From Salinicola peritrichatus (GTDB lineage: Bacteria; Pseudomonadota; Gammaproteobacteria; Pseudomonadales; Halomonadaceae): 64,000 nt of DNA. The first letter of the stretch is position 1. Each line of letters opens with the position of its first letter. The stretch is from assembly GCF_003206715.1 (NCBI RefSeq), contig NZ_PZJU01000012.1, positions 32,365 to 96,364 of the forward strand, given 5' to 3'. The notes beneath the pieces were generated by a model. The model searched no databases, was not told the origin of the DNA, and was given only the letters and a program-made list of their open reading frames with translations. The translations under genes and the position numbers were made by a program. Below are positions 47,925 through 57,590 of this stretch, in pieces.

Positions 47925-50887
47925 CGCTGCTCGTTATCGACGGTCACTATCACCCGCACGGCATCCAGACGCAGCGTCGCCCCCTCGATCGCCGCATCCA
48001 GCGCACGGCGCTCCGAGCGCAGTGCCTCCAGCTCGTCGTCGCGGATAGCGCCGTTGTGCTGTGCCAGTGCCTTGAGCCGGGCCAGCTCCACATCCAGGGT
48101 ATCGCGCATCTGGCACTGGGCCCGTTCCACCAGGGTCGGTAGCTCCCGTTCCGCTTCGCTTTCGCCACGCTTGAGCAGTGATCGCAACTGGTCGTGTCGG
48201 GACTTCAGCAATTCCCGGGCCACGCCTTTCTTGACGCGCTGCAGATTGCGCGACAGGCCGCTGAAGGTCACCTTGTCGGAGAGATTGGCGCCGCTTTCGT
48301 CGAGCAGTACGCGAATTCCGCTATCCGGCAGGAAGCGGCCCACATGCAGCCGTTTGGGGGCCGGGCAGTGGGTACGGAAGATCAGCTCCAGCATCAGCCG
48401 CCCACCGGGAATGCTGGGGTGTTTCAGCAGGGCGAGTGCGGTGTTGCCGAGGCTCGAGTCGAGCACGCGCTCGAGCAGCGCACCCACCAGCGGGTGCTCC
48501 CAGGAGAGCCGCTGAATGTCGTCCCGCGCCAGCGCGCGCGAGCGGGAGTAGGTGGCGGTGAAGCCTTCGTCGCCCTGGGCCAGTCCCGGCAGGCTATCGA
48601 GCATGTGCGAGCCGGGGGCGAGGTGCATTAGGCCGTTGCCGAGATCGCGGCTGTCGACGCCGAAAATGTCGAGCGCCTGATCGACATAGCGCGGCAGCGC
48701 GGGGTCGTTGTCCTGCTCCACCACCGCGCTGACCACGGCATCGGCGCGCTCCGGGCGGCAGGCATTCCATTCCAGCAGGCGATTGCGCCCGGCCTCGCGC
48801 TCCGCCAGGCGCGCGTCGTTGAAGGTGCGGGTCTCCTCGATCAGGGTGTCGAGGCCGCCGTTTCTATCAAAACAGTCGTCGTCGAGGCTCTCCAGCAGGG
48901 CGTCGCTGAACGCCGTGAGCACGTCGCCGCCGGCGGCATGCGGCGTGGTGAAGGCGTCGAGGCCGTCACGGTACCAGCGCAACAGCGTGGCGCCGGGGCT
49001 CCGATCGATCACCGGCACATGGATATCGATAGGGTGCAGTTGGCCAATGCGATCGAGACGGCCGATGCGCTGTTCGAGCAGGTCCGGATGCCACGGCAGG
49101 TCGAACATCACCAAGTGATGGCAGAACTGGAAGTTACGTCCCTCGGAGCCGATCTCGGAGCAGATCAGCACCTGGCAGCCGCCCTCGTCATCGGCGAAGG
49201 CGGCAGCGGCACGATCGCGCTCGACCAGGCTCATCTCCTCATGGAACACCGGTGCCTGAATGCCGGCCCGCACGCGTAGCGCTTCGGCCAGATCGATGGC
49301 GGTCTGGCGCCAGTGAGCGATCACCAGCACCTTGGTCTGGCGGCCGAGCGTCTCGAGCCGTTCGAGCAACCACTCGACGCGAGGATCGATCCGCCACCAG
49401 GGCGTCTCGCTCTGCAAGGCGTCGTCGTGAACGGCGCGATAGGCGGCCTCGGGGTAAAGGCGGGCGTCGCGGGTGCCGAGCTCGGCGGCGGTGAGGCGGG
49501 CGGCGAAGTGGTCGTTGCCGTCGCGCAGCTCATCGAACTGGCTCCGATAAGTCTCCGGCATCGGCAGGGAGTCGACGTGTAGATGCCGCTCCGGAAAACC
49601 GCCGACATGACGCCGGCTGTTGCGGAACATCACGCGTCCGGTGCCGTGGCGATCGAGCAGCTGTTCGCGTAGCTGACGACGAGCGCTCTCCCGCTGCGAG
49701 TCGTTGCTTTCCGGGTCGAGCAGGGTCTCCAGCAGCGCGCGGCTGTCGCTGTCGTCGACCACCGTGCCGAGGCGGTCACGATCCGCAGCGTCACCCGGCA
49801 GGCGCTCGAGCGCATCGATGGCCTCGGCCACCGCCGCATAGCCGGCCTCTTCTTCGCGAAAGCGCTCGAGGTCCTGGTAGCGGTCCGGGTCGAGCAGACG
49901 CAGGCGGGCGAAGTGGCTCTCCAGTCCCATCTGCTCGGGGGTGGCGGTCAGCAGCAGCAGTCCGTCGATGCGCCGGGCCAGTCGCTCGACACAGCTATAA
50001 CCGGGTCCTTGCGCCTGCGGCGTCCAGTCGAGGTGGTGCGCTTCGTCGACGATCAGCAGGTCCCATTGGCAGGATTCGGCCTGGCGCTGGCGGTGCGGGT
50101 TGGCAAACAGCCACTGCTGGCTGGCGAGGATGCACTGGCCACTGTCGAAGGGATTGTCGTCGTCACTGTTTCCACCCCAGGCCTCGCTCTGGGCTTCGTC
50201 CAGCAGCGTTACCGACAGCGAGAAGCGGCGCAGCAGCTCGATCAGCCACTGGTGCGTGAGGCTGGCGGGAACCAGGATCAGCGCGCGGCTGGCGCGACCG
50301 GTGAGCAGCAGGCGATGGAGGATCAGCCCGGCCTCGATGGTCTTGCCGAGTCCCACTTCGTCGGCGAGCAATACACGAGGCGCATGGCGGCGCGAGACCT
50401 CGTCGGCGATATAGAGCTGATGCGGGATGAGGTCGATGCGCGGCCCCGCGAGACCGAGTGCCGGGCTGCGGGCGATACGCTGGTGATGATGCAGTGAGCG
50501 GAAACGCAGCTCGAACCAGTCGTTGCGATCGACCTGGCCGGTGAGCAGGCGATCCTGGGCCTGGTGGAAGCGCATGCTGTCGGAGAGCTTGGCCTCGTCG
50601 AGAACCACCGGCTCGCCATCGTCGGTTTCACCGTGATAGATCACGCATCCGTCGCGTTCCTCGACCCGCCGCACCGTCAGTTGCTGACCGTCGGCAGCAT
50701 CGATGCGATCACCCTCGGCGAAGACCACGCGGGTCAGCGGGGCCTGGCGTACGCTATAGATGCGGGTTTCCTGGCTGGCGGTGAAGAGCACGGTAACGCT
50801 GCGGGGGTCGACGCTGAGGATGGTGCCAAGTCCCAGCTCGGTTTCGCCGTCGCTGATCCAACGCTGGCCGGGAGTGAAATCGCTCAT
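47921..50887 (-). CDS. rapA: RapA, RNA polymerase recycling ATPase
   Basis: SNF2-family ATPase that binds RNA polymerase and promotes its recycling. The 988-residue protein has the N-terminal Tudor-like region (FTPGQRWISDGETELGLGTI), Walker A ADEVGLGKTIEAG near residue 175, DEAH box VDEAHHLDW near 280, and helicase C motifs CSEIGSEGRNFQFCHHLV and QRIGRLDRIGQ. GAGG precedes the ATG. Length fits E. coli RapA (968). Confidence 0.95.
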   Translation of the reverse strand: MSDFTPGQRWISDGETELGLGTILSVDPRSVTVLFTASQETRIYSVRQAPLTRVVFAEGDRIDAADGQQLTVRRVEERDGCVIYHGETDDGEPVVLDEAKLSDSMRFHQAQDRLLTGQVDRNDWFELRFRSLHHHQRIARSPALGLAGPRIDLIPHQLYIADEVSRRHAPRVLLADEVGLGKTIEAGLILHRLLLTGRASRALILVPASLTHQWLIELLRRFSLSVTLLDEAQSEAWGGNSDDDNPFDSGQCILASQQWLFANPHRQRQAESCQWDLLIVDEAHHLDWTPQAQGPGYSCVERLARRIDGLLLLTATPEQMGLESHFARLRLLDPDRYQDLERFREEEAGYAAVAEAIDALERLPGDAADRDRLGTVVDDSDSRALLETLLDPESNDSQRESARRQLREQLLDRHGTGRVMFRNSRRHVGGFPERHLHVDSLPMPETYRSQFDELRDGNDHFAARLTAAELGTRDARLYPEAAYRAVHDDALQSETPWWRIDPRVEWLLERLETLGRQTKVLVIAHWRQTAIDLAEALRVRAGIQAPVFHEEMSLVERDRAAAAFADDEGGCQVLICSEIGSEGRNFQFCHHLVMFDLPWHPDLLEQRIGRLDRIGQLHPIDIHVPVIDRSPGATLLRWYRDGLDAFTTPHAAGGDVLTAFSDALLESLDDDCFDRNGGLDTLIEETRTFNDARLAEREAGRNRLLEWNACRPERADAVVSAVVEQDNDPALPRYVDQALDIFGVDSRDLGNGLMHLAPGSHMLDSLPGLAQGDEGFTATYSRSRALARDDIQRLSWEHPLVGALLERVLDSSLGNTALALLKHPSIPGGRLMLELIFRTHCPAPKRLHVGRFLPDSGIRVLLDESGANLSDKVTFSGLSRNLQRVKKGVARELLKSRHDQLRSLLKRGESEAERELPTLVERAQCQMRDTLDVELARLKALAQHNGAIRDDELEALRSERRALDAAIEGATLRLDAVRVIVTVDNEQR

Positions 50888-50989
50888 GATGCCTCGGTGA
50901 TGTTGTCGCTGCGGGAACGGATGGGCGTGGCATTCTAGCGTAAAGGGAAGATCGCCTTAAGCGTCGAACGGTTCGGTGTCATTAGAGTC

Positions 50990-51244
50990 TGTTGCCGTTT
51001 CAGCGCGAACCGCGTTGCTGCGCCAAATGGCGCCAGGCCAGGCGCGGGATGCCGAGAAGGGTGGTTCCCTTTTCCAATCCCGCAACGCCGCATGGCGCCA
51101 TTTGCCGCGCAACCCGAAGGGCCGGGCCAGTTTTTGCACGGTGCTGCGTTATTCGTCGTTCATTTGGAACGACCAAATCACGCTCCTCTCGCCTTGCCCC
51201 GCACAAAAACTGGCTCCGGCGCGGCCGTGCACGAAACGGCAACA
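50990..51244. repeat. Nested-palindrome noncoding element upstream of rapA
   Basis: Outer arms TGTTGCCGTTTC (50990-51001) and GAAACGGCAACA (51233-51244) are perfect complements. Inside lie two further perfect inverted repeats, CAAATGGCGCCA/TGGCGCCATTTG (51024-51035 with 51093-51104) and GCCAGTTTTTG/CAAAAACTGGC (51126-51136 with 51204-51214), the latter enclosing a GTCGTTC/GAACGAC hairpin. No coding sequence is evident. A MITE-like or structured RNA element. Confidence 0.65.
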
Positions 51245-51300
51245 TACCCTATGAATCAGCGTTACACTGCCGGCTCGGCGGGGGAACGAGGGAGGCGTGA

Positions 51301-51534
51301 ATGGCAGCACTGGGCAGCAACGGCGACGGCTTGCGGCGGCTGGCGATTGCCAGTCAGGCGACGGGATTCATCTTGATCATCGTCCTGGAAACCTGGCTGG
51401 GCGATAGCGCGAGACCCTGGCAGGGCGTGACTCTGGCGTTGATGTTGACGGCAGCCGCCTGGCTGGCGCTGGTACGCCGCTACCGGCGCAACAAGCAGCG
51501 CCGGCGAGAGATCGAGTCCGCCGACGATACGTGA
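51301..51534 (+). CDS. Small membrane protein, unknown function
   Basis: A 77-residue protein with two hydrophobic segments (SQATGFILIIVLETWLG and GVTLALMLTAAAWLALV) and a basic C-terminal tail (RRYRRNKQRRREIE). GGGAGG lies 6 bases before the ATG, which supports translation. I do not recognise a family. It ends 14 bases before the convergent secreted-protein gene. Confidence 0.6.
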   Translation: MAALGSNGDGLRRLAIASQATGFILIIVLETWLGDSARPWQGVTLALMLTAAAWLALVRRYRRNKQRRREIESADDT

Positions 51535-51547
51535 TCGAGTCCGCCGA

Positions 51548-51919
51548 CTATTGGGACTCGAGGACCGGCGAGCACTGCTCGAGTGTCTTGGCCAGTTTGG
51601 GCGGGCGGCTGTCCTCGCTTTCGCCGGGGTCGTGCTCGCGCTGCATCTTGCGTACCTCGGCGGCACTGAATCGCGCCTGGAGCGCCTTGGTGGCGCATTC
51701 GCAGTAACGCTCGACCTTGGGGCCTTCGATACCGGTGGCGGTGATATTGGCGCGACACTGTGCCTGGGAGGTCTCGATCTCCTTGGCGGACCATGGGATC
51801 GGTTGCTCCTCGGCTTGCTGTTTCTCGGTTTCCTGGGCTTGCGCGGAGAATGCCACGAGAGAAAGCGCCGCGAGAGAGAAGGCGAGGCTGAGCGTGGTCA
51901 AGCGGGGTGACAAGAACAT
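51548..51919 (-). CDS. Small secreted protein, unknown function
   Basis: A 123-residue protein with a clear signal peptide (MFLSPRLTTLSLAFSLAALS, cleavage near SAQA-QET). The mature part is polar and has three cysteines placed as C-x(16)-C-x-C (QAQCRANI...RYCECATKAL) and a fourth near the end (LEQCSP), suggesting disulfides. GGGAG precedes the ATG by 7 bases. No family recognised. Confidence 0.7.
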   Translation of the reverse strand: MFLSPRLTTLSLAFSLAALSLVAFSAQAQETEKQQAEEQPIPWSAKEIETSQAQCRANITATGIEGPKVERYCECATKALQARFSAAEVRKMQREHDPGESEDSRPPKLAKTLEQCSPVLESQ

Positions 51920-52098
51920 GGTGATTCTCCCTGAGGGCCGATCTCCGGTGAGGCGCTCATGGAGAACGCGGGTGCCGGAGGGCGATGCGTGACTCTCTTC
52001 TACTCTAGAGGCCCCTCGCTCGGCTGCCCATTGAACCTAAGGTGTCATGGTTCCATGGCCGGGATCGATGGGCTCAATGCAACGCGAATCAGCATGAA

Positions 52099-52133
52099 AA
52101 ACGCCCGTTAGGCCGGAGCCTGAACGGGCGTTT
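52099..52133 (-). terminator. Intrinsic terminator of tRNA-Pro
   Basis: An 11-bp stem AAACGCCCGTT/AACGGGCGTTT with a 13-base loop, followed on the minus strand by TTTT. It lies 9 bases downstream of the tRNA 3' end. Confidence 0.82.
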
Positions 52134-52142
52134 CGAATACGG

Positions 52143-52219
52143 TGGTCGGAGTGACAGGATTCGAACCTACGACCTCTGCCTCCCGAAGGCAGCGCTCTAC
52201 CAAGCTGAGCTACACTCCG
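52143..52219 (-). tRNA. tRNA-Pro(CGG)
   Basis: On the minus strand the cloverleaf is complete: acceptor CGGAGTG/CACTCCG, anticodon stem CTGCC/GGCAG around the loop TTCGGGA (anticodon CGG, decoding CCG), T arm with GTTCGAATC, discriminator A and an encoded CCA. 77 nt. Confidence 0.96.
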
Positions 52220-52301
52220 ATTTCTCTGCTGCCGAGGGCGACTCGACGGAGCTGCATTATACTCATCCCAAGACGCGGCGCAACCTTGATCGCAAAGCCT
52301 T

Positions 52302-53276
52302 TTAGACGTCACGTTCGACGGCGATGCGTGTCAGTGTCTCCATGCTCTCGCGGTAAGGGCTCGGTGGCAGAAGTTCGAGTTGCTGTCTGGCCTTTTCGGC
52401 CATCTCCTCGGCGCGTCGACGGGTATATTCGAGCGCGCCGGTATCGCGCACGATCGCAAGCACGTCGTCGAGTCGCGCGAGGCCGCCATCGGTGATCGCC
52501 TGGCGAATCAGTGCAGCCTGCTCCGGGCTGCCATGACGCATGGCGTGGATCAACGGCAGGGTCGGTTTGCCTTCGGCCAGATCATCGCCGACGTTCTTGC
52601 CCATGGTCTCGGCGTCGCCCTGGTAGTCGAGCAGGTCGTCGATCAGTTGGAAGGCCAGCCCCAGATAGCGGCCGTAGAGCTTGAGTGCGCGCTCCTGCTC
52701 GCTGTCGGCCTCGGCCAGGATCGCACCGCTGTGGGAGGCGGCCTCGAACAGCATCGCGGTCTTGCCCTGGATGGTGTCGAAGTAGTCCGACTCCTCGATG
52801 TCGGCGTTGCCGATATTGGTCAGTTGCTGGACTTCGCCCTCGGCGATCACGCAGGTGGCGCTGGAAAGCACCTGCATGATACGCATCGAGCCCACCTCGA
52901 CCATCATCTGGAACGAGCGTGAATAGAGGAAATCGCCGACCAGCACCGAAGGTGCGTTGCCCCAGGTGTCGTTGGCGGTCGGTTTGCCACGGCGCCGGTT
53001 CGACTCGTCGACCACGTCGTCGTGCAACAGCGTCGAGGTGTGCATGAACTCGATCAGCGTGGCCAGCGTGACATGCTTGTCGCCACGATAATCGAGCGCG
53101 CGCGCGGCGAGCAGCACGAGTAGCGGACGCAGGCGTTTGCCACCGCTTTCGATGATGTACTGGCCGATGGTCTCGACCAGAGGGATTCGCGACGCCAATT
53201 GATTGAGGATCGTGCGATTGACGGCGGCGAAGTCCTCAGCCACCGATGCATGGATGGATGCAGCGTTGGATTGCAT
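52302..53276 (-). CDS. ispB: Octaprenyl diphosphate synthase
   Basis: Makes the polyprenyl side chain of ubiquinone by chain elongation with IPP. The 324-residue trans-prenyltransferase has the first Asp-rich motif LLHDDVVDESNRRRG, the second LIDDLLDYQGD, and GGKRLRPLLVLLAARA. The start MQSNAASIHASVAED at 53276 fits E. coli IspB (323 aa). It is divergent from rplU, the usual gammaproteobacterial arrangement. Confidence 0.95.
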   Translation of the reverse strand: MQSNAASIHASVAEDFAAVNRTILNQLASRIPLVETIGQYIIESGGKRLRPLLVLLAARALDYRGDKHVTLATLIEFMHTSTLLHDDVVDESNRRRGKPTANDTWGNAPSVLVGDFLYSRSFQMMVEVGSMRIMQVLSSATCVIAEGEVQQLTNIGNADIEESDYFDTIQGKTAMLFEAASHSGAILAEADSEQERALKLYGRYLGLAFQLIDDLLDYQGDAETMGKNVGDDLAEGKPTLPLIHAMRHGSPEQAALIRQAITDGGLARLDDVLAIVRDTGALEYTRRRAEEMAEKARQQLELLPPSPYRESMETLTRIAVERDV

Positions 53277-53582
53277 GGTCGGCTTGTCAGTGAATCGGAT
53301 GGGGCTTGAGTAGGGCCGCTCGAAGCCGGCCATGGCTGTAGACCGAGACCGAGAGAGGCGGTGTGAGTCGCTATGCTAGGTGGCGCCCCCGGGTGCGTCA
53401 AGCAACGCCAGGCCCGGCATGCCGCGTTTGGCTTGCCTCGCGCAGGCGCAGTCGCTATAATCCGCGACCCAACTCGTCATGCTCCCTGTCAGATGGTTGC
53501 CGGAAGGGGCACCACTCGCCGCAGGTCGACAAAGAGCGCCGATCCCCGATGAGTTGGCCCAGATGAGTGCCCGGAGAGTATT
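53277..53582. other. Divergent ispB/rplU intergenic region
   Basis: 306 bases without a recognisable gene, holding the rplU promoter (separate entry) and presumably that of ispB. Nothing else stood out. Confidence 0.6.
53433..53461 (+). promoter_or_regulatory. Sigma-70 promoter for rplU-rpmA
   Basis: -35 TTGCCT (53433-53438) and a consensus -10 TATAAT (53456-53461) are separated by 17 bases, 122 bases before the rplU start. Confidence 0.7.
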
Positions 53583-53894
53583 ATGTACGCTGTAATCAAG
53601 AGCGGCGGTAAGCAATACCGCGTGCAGGAAGGTCAGACACTCAAGCTGGAGAAGCTTGAGATCGCGACCGGTGAAACCCTGGAGTTCGACCAGGTTCTGC
53701 TGGTTGCCGACGGCGACGACATCAAGGTCGGCGCGCCGTTGGTCGACGGTGCCAAGGTGGCTGCGGAAATCGTCTCCCACGGTCGTGGCGACAAGGTGCA
53801 GATCATCAAGTTCCGTCGCCGCAAGCACCACATGAAGCGTCAGGGCCACCGTCAGTGGTTCACTGAAGTCAAGATCACTGGGATTTCCGCCTAA
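53583..53894 (+). CDS. rplU: Ribosomal protein bL21
   Basis: A 103-residue large-subunit protein. [20 protein letters not shown] and [19 protein letters not shown]-like C-terminal segments (here [18 protein letters not shown]) are typical. CCGGAGAG precedes the ATG. Followed by rpmA 36 bases later. Confidence 0.98.
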   Translation: MYAVIKSGGKQYRVQEGQTLKLEKLEIATGETLEFDQVLLVADGDDIKVGAPLVDGAKVAAEIVSHGRGDKVQIIKFRRRKHHMKRQGHRQWFTEVKITGISA

Positions 53895-53930
53895 GCGCGG
53901 GATATTCCTCCCCAGAGAGAGGTATTAACC

Positions 53931-54188
53931 ATGGCTCACAAGAAGGCCGCCGGTAGTACGCGTAACGGTCGCGATTCCGAATCCAAACGCCTGGGTGTCA
54001 AGCTGTTCGGTGGACAGAAGGCTACGGCCGGTAACATCATCGTTCGTCAGCGTGGCACCAAGTTCCATCCGGGAACCGGCGTGGGTATCGGCAAGGACCA
54101 CACGCTGTTTGCGCTCAACGACGGCGTGATCAAGTTCGAGCAGAAAGGCCCAAAGAACCGCAAGTTCGTGAGCGTGGTCTCCGCCTGA
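53931..54188 (+). CDS. rpmA: Ribosomal protein bL27
   Basis: An 85-residue protein beginning [20 protein letters not shown], the flexible N-terminal tail that reaches the peptidyl transferase centre; [15 protein letters not shown] follows. AGAGAGG lies upstream of the ATG. A strong terminator follows. Confidence 0.98.
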   Translation: MAHKKAAGSTRNGRDSESKRLGVKLFGGQKATAGNIIVRQRGTKFHPGTGVGIGKDHTLFALNDGVIKFEQKGPKNRKFVSVVSA

Positions 54189-54208
54189 GACTTCACGAAC
54201 ACTGGTTG

Positions 54209-54236
54209 AAAAAGCCCCGCCCAGGCGGGGCTTTTT
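54209..54236 (+). terminator. Intrinsic terminator after rpmA
   Basis: A 13-bp stem AAAAAGCCCCGCC/GGCGGGGCTTTTT with a CA loop and a T-tail, 21 bases after rpmA. Confidence 0.93.
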
Positions 54237-54297
54237 CGTTTTTGCGGCATTATCTTGCAGCATCCATGCGCGCGGCGCCCGCCGCCGGGAGAGTGAC

Positions 54298-55491
54298 ATG
54301 CAGTTCGTCGACGAAACCTCGATTACCGTCGAAGCCGGCAAGGGCGGCAATGGCTGTCTCAGCTTCCGGCGTGAAAAGTTCGTGCCCAGGGGCGGCCCCG
54401 ATGGCGGTGATGGCGGCCATGGCGGCAGCGTCTACCTGATCGGCGATGAATCGCTGAACACCTTGATCGACTTCAAGTATCAGCGCTTCTACAAGGCGCA
54501 GAACGGTCAGCCCGGCCAGGGCCGCCAGATGAGCGGCAAGGCCGGCGACGATCTTCACGTCAAGGTGCCGGTCGGCACCACGGTGATCGACGAGGATACG
54601 CTCGAAGTGATCGCCGACGTCACTGCGGAAGGGCAAGTGGTGCTGGTCGCCCAGGGCGGGCGGCGCGGGCTCGGCAACATCCATTTCAAGTCCTCGACCA
54701 ATCGCGCGCCGCGGCGGACCACGCCGGGCACCGAGGGCGAGCGGCGCAAGCTACGCCTGGAGATGAAGGTGATGGCCGATGTCGGCCTGCTGGGCATGCC
54801 CAATGCCGGCAAGTCGACGCTGATCCGTGCGGTCTCGGCGGCCAAGCCCAAGGTCGCCGACTATCCCTTCACCACGCTGGTGCCCAACCTCGGGGTGGTC
54901 AAGCTCGGCACCCATGAGCACTTCGTCATGGCCGACGTGCCCGGGTTGATCGAAGGCGCTTCCGATGGCGCCGGTCTCGGCCTGCGCTTTCTCAAGCACC
55001 TGACCCGCACGCGACTGTTGCTGCACGTGGTCGATGCCGCGCCGTTCGACGAGTCCGACCCGGTCGAAGCCGTGCGGGCGATCGCCGGCGAGCTGGAACG
55101 CTTCTCGCCGACATTGGCCGAGCTGCCGCGCTGGCTGGTGATCAACAAGCTGGACCTGCTGCCGGAAGACGAGCGCGAGGCGCGCGTCGCCGACATCGTT
55201 TCACGGCTCGGCTGGGGCGGTCCGGTGTTCCGGATCGCGGCCATCGCCGGCGAGGGTACCGATGAGCTCGTCCAGGCGGCCTATCGGTGGCTCACCGAGC
55301 AGCGTCGGCTCGAACACGAGGACGAGGAGGCGGCCGAGCGCGAGCGTGAGATGCGGGCCCGCATGGAGGCCGAATCGGTGGCGCGGGTCGAAGCGCACCA
55401 GGCGCGTTTGCGAGTCAAGCGCGGCGAAGTGAACGACGATGACGACTTCGATGATGACGACTATGACGTCGAGGTCGAATACACCCGCTGA
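54298..55491 (+). CDS. obgE: Obg GTPase
   Basis: GTPase for 50S ribosome assembly and stress control. The 397-residue protein has an N-terminal Obg fold with Gly-rich loops ([29 protein letters not shown]), the G domain (GMPNAGKST near residue 168, [20 protein letters not shown]) and an acidic C-terminal tail with Asp repeats. GGGAGAG precedes the ATG. Confidence 0.97.
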   Translation: MQFVDETSITVEAGKGGNGCLSFRREKFVPRGGPDGGDGGHGGSVYLIGDESLNTLIDFKYQRFYKAQNGQPGQGRQMSGKAGDDLHVKVPVGTTVIDEDTLEVIADVTAEGQVVLVAQGGRRGLGNIHFKSSTNRAPRRTTPGTEGERRKLRLEMKVMADVGLLGMPNAGKSTLIRAVSAAKPKVADYPFTTLVPNLGVVKLGTHEHFVMADVPGLIEGASDGAGLGLRFLKHLTRTRLLLHVVDAAPFDESDPVEAVRAIAGELERFSPTLAELPRWLVINKLDLLPEDEREARVADIVSRLGWGGPVFRIAAIAGEGTDELVQAAYRWLTEQRRLEHEDEEAAEREREMRARMEAESVARVEAHQARLRVKRGEVNDDDDFDDDDYDVEVEYTR

Positions 55492-55572
55492 AGGCAACGT
55501 GAACGGCAGAGCCGCCCGAACCCGGTCGGGGTCCAGGAGTGGTCAGGTGGCGGTGAGCGAGGGAGAGTGGAA

Positions 55573-56709
55573 ATGACGGCGGATCGGCAATCGGGGCGTC
55601 AGGTGCTGAAAGACGCGCGGCGGGTCGTGGTCAAGATCGGCAGTGCGCTCTTGACCAACGACGGTCGCGGGCTCGACGAGGCGGCGATCGGTGGCTGGGT
55701 CGACCAGATGGCCGAGCTGCACCGCCGTGGCATCGAAGTGGTGCTGGTCTCCTCGGGCTCGATTGCCGAAGGCATGGTGCGACTCGGCTGGCACACCCGC
55801 CCGAGCGCCGTGCATGAACTGCAGGCCGCCGCCGCGGTAGGGCAGAGCGGGCTTTCGCAGTGTTACGAAACCCATTTTGCCCGCCATGGCCTGCGCAGCG
55901 CCCAGGTGCTGCTGACTCACGATGACCTCTCCAACCGCAAGCGCTATCTCAACGCGCGTTCGGCGCTGCGCACGCTGGTCCAGCTCGGTGTGGTCCCGGT
56001 GATCAACGAGAACGATACCGTGGTCACCGACGAGATCCGCTTCGGCGACAACGACACCCTGGGCGCGCTGGTCGCCAACCTGCTCGAGGCCGATGCGCTG
56101 TTGATCCTGACCGATCAGGAGGGGCTTTTCGATGCCGATCCACGCCAGCATCCCGCAGCCAAACTGATCGGCGAGGGCAAAGCCGACGACCCGGCCCTGG
56201 ATGCGGTGGCCGGTGGTGGTGGCGTGTTGGGGCGCGGCGGCATGGCGACCAAGCTGCGGGCGGCGCGGCTGGCCGCGCGTTCGGGAGCCGTGACGGCGAT
56301 CGCCAGTGGGCGCCAGCCGCAGGTGCTGATCCGGTTGCTCGAGGGCGAGTCGCTGGGAACATTGCTGCGTCCCGATCACGCGCCGTTGGCGGCGCGCAAG
56401 CGCTGGCTTGCCGGCCAGTTGCAAGTCCGTGGCACGCTGACGCTGGACCCCGGCGCGGTGAGGGTGTTGCGCTCGCAGGGGTCGAGCCTGCTGCCGGTCG
56501 GCGTCAAGCAGGTGCAGGGCGCGTTCAAGCGTGGCGACATGGTGGTCTGCGTCGACGAGCAGGGCGCGCGCGTGGCCAAGGGGCTGATCAACTATTCGAG
56601 TGTCGATGCCGCCCGGCTCGTGGGGCAGCCGAGCCAGCGGATCGCCGAAATCCTGGGTTACATGGAAGCGCCGGAACTGATTCATCGCGACAACCTCGTG
56701 GTGCTGTGA
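55573..56709 (+). CDS. proB: Glutamate 5-kinase
   Basis: First step of proline synthesis: phosphorylates glutamate. The 378-residue protein has the amino-acid kinase domain ([35 protein letters not shown]-like, [36 protein letters not shown]) and a C-terminal PUA domain ([20 protein letters not shown]). I chose the ATG at 55573 with GGGAG 7 bases upstream, over an in-frame GTG at 55567 that is too close to it. Follows obgE by 81 bases. Confidence 0.96.
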   Translation: MTADRQSGRQVLKDARRVVVKIGSALLTNDGRGLDEAAIGGWVDQMAELHRRGIEVVLVSSGSIAEGMVRLGWHTRPSAVHELQAAAAVGQSGLSQCYETHFARHGLRSAQVLLTHDDLSNRKRYLNARSALRTLVQLGVVPVINENDTVVTDEIRFGDNDTLGALVANLLEADALLILTDQEGLFDADPRQHPAAKLIGEGKADDPALDAVAGGGGVLGRGGMATKLRAARLAARSGAVTAIASGRQPQVLIRLLEGESLGTLLRPDHAPLAARKRWLAGQLQVRGTLTLDPGAVRVLRSQGSSLLPVGVKQVQGAFKRGDMVVCVDEQGARVAKGLINYSSVDAARLVGQPSQRIAEILGYMEAPELIHRDNLVVL

Positions 56710-57001
56710 GAATGCATTGGCCCGAGGCCCGCGCATGGCGGTTTGTGTCGTCTTTCCGGGGAGAAATGGATCAACCGGTCGCTAGTATCGGCTGCAAAGG
56801 CTGTGATAGAATCCCGCATCCTCTCAGACATGGCCCGTGAAGACTGTCCTTGAACGGCAGTCGTTGCGACCCGAGGCGCGTGCGGTTCGGGCGTGACTTG
56901 AACATTTGGCCGAATCATTCAGGGCTGGCCTGAAGCGGTTTCGAGTGGCCCTGGTGATTTAACTTACAGAATTGACTGTCAACATCTCCAAGGAGTCGAC
57001 G

Positions 57002-57268
57002 GTGGCGAATACCAAGCAGGCGCGCAAGCGCGCACGTCAGGCGGAAGACCGCCGCAAGCACAACGCAAGTCAGCGTTCCATGGTGCGTACCTACATCAAG
57101 CGCGTGATCAAGGCCATTCAGGCTGGCGATCAGACTCAGGCGAACGCCGAGTTCAAGGCGGCTCAGCCGGTCATCGACCGCATCGCCGACAAGGACACCC
57201 TCTCCAAGAAGAAGGCGGCGCGTATCAAGAGTCGCTTGAACAAGCGAATTAAGGCGCTGGCTGCCTAA
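57002..57268 (+). CDS. rpsT: Ribosomal protein bS20
   Basis: An 88-residue small-subunit protein (ANTKQARKRARQAEDRRKHN). It starts at GTG (57002) with AAGGAG 6 bases upstream; a weak start of this type is typical of S20, whose synthesis is autoregulated in E. coli. A TAGAAT hexamer at 56807 could be the -10 of its promoter. Confidence 0.97.
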   Translation: MANTKQARKRARQAEDRRKHNASQRSMVRTYIKRVIKAIQAGDQTQANAEFKAAQPVIDRIADKDTLSKKKAARIKSRLNKRIKALAA

Positions 57269-57285
57269 GCCGGACGCGCTTGACG

Positions 57286-57311
57286 AAAAACCGGCTTCGG
57301 CCGGTTTTTTT
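57286..57311 (+). terminator. Intrinsic terminator of rpsT
   Basis: AAAAA then CCGGC-TTCG-GCCGG and seven T's. The first unit of a tandem repeat begins at its last T. Confidence 0.93.
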
Positions 57312-57533
57312 GTGGCCGCCTTCCCTGGCGGCCATCCTGCGGACCATCACTGGCGTGATGTCCAAAATCCCTCCTGGGGATTTAGTGTGGCCGCCTTCCC
57401 TGGCGGCCATCCTGCGGACCATCACTGCGTGATGTCCAAAATCCCTCCTGGGGATTTAGTGTGGTCGCCTTCCCTGGCGGCCATCCTGCGGACCGCAGTC
57501 GGCACGATGACCAAAATCCCTACCGGGTTTGGT
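57311..57533. repeat. Three tandem copies of a 75-bp hairpin-rich unit
   Basis: Units run 57311-57385 (75 bp), 57386-57459 (74 bp, nearly identical to the first) and 57460-57533 (diverged second half). Each unit contains three potential hairpins: GGCCGCC/GGCGGCC, CATCAC/GTGATG and AAATCCC/GGGATTT. The copies are directly abutting with no spacers. Confidence 0.88.
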
Positions 57534-57590
57534 TGCAGCCGGCATTTCGATAGAAGAGCCTGACGGATCAGCAGCGTGAGCGACGGAAGC

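Noticed and set aside
57311-57533. CRISPR array
   Set aside because: The repeat units abut with no spacers, are 75 bp long and no cas genes are present.
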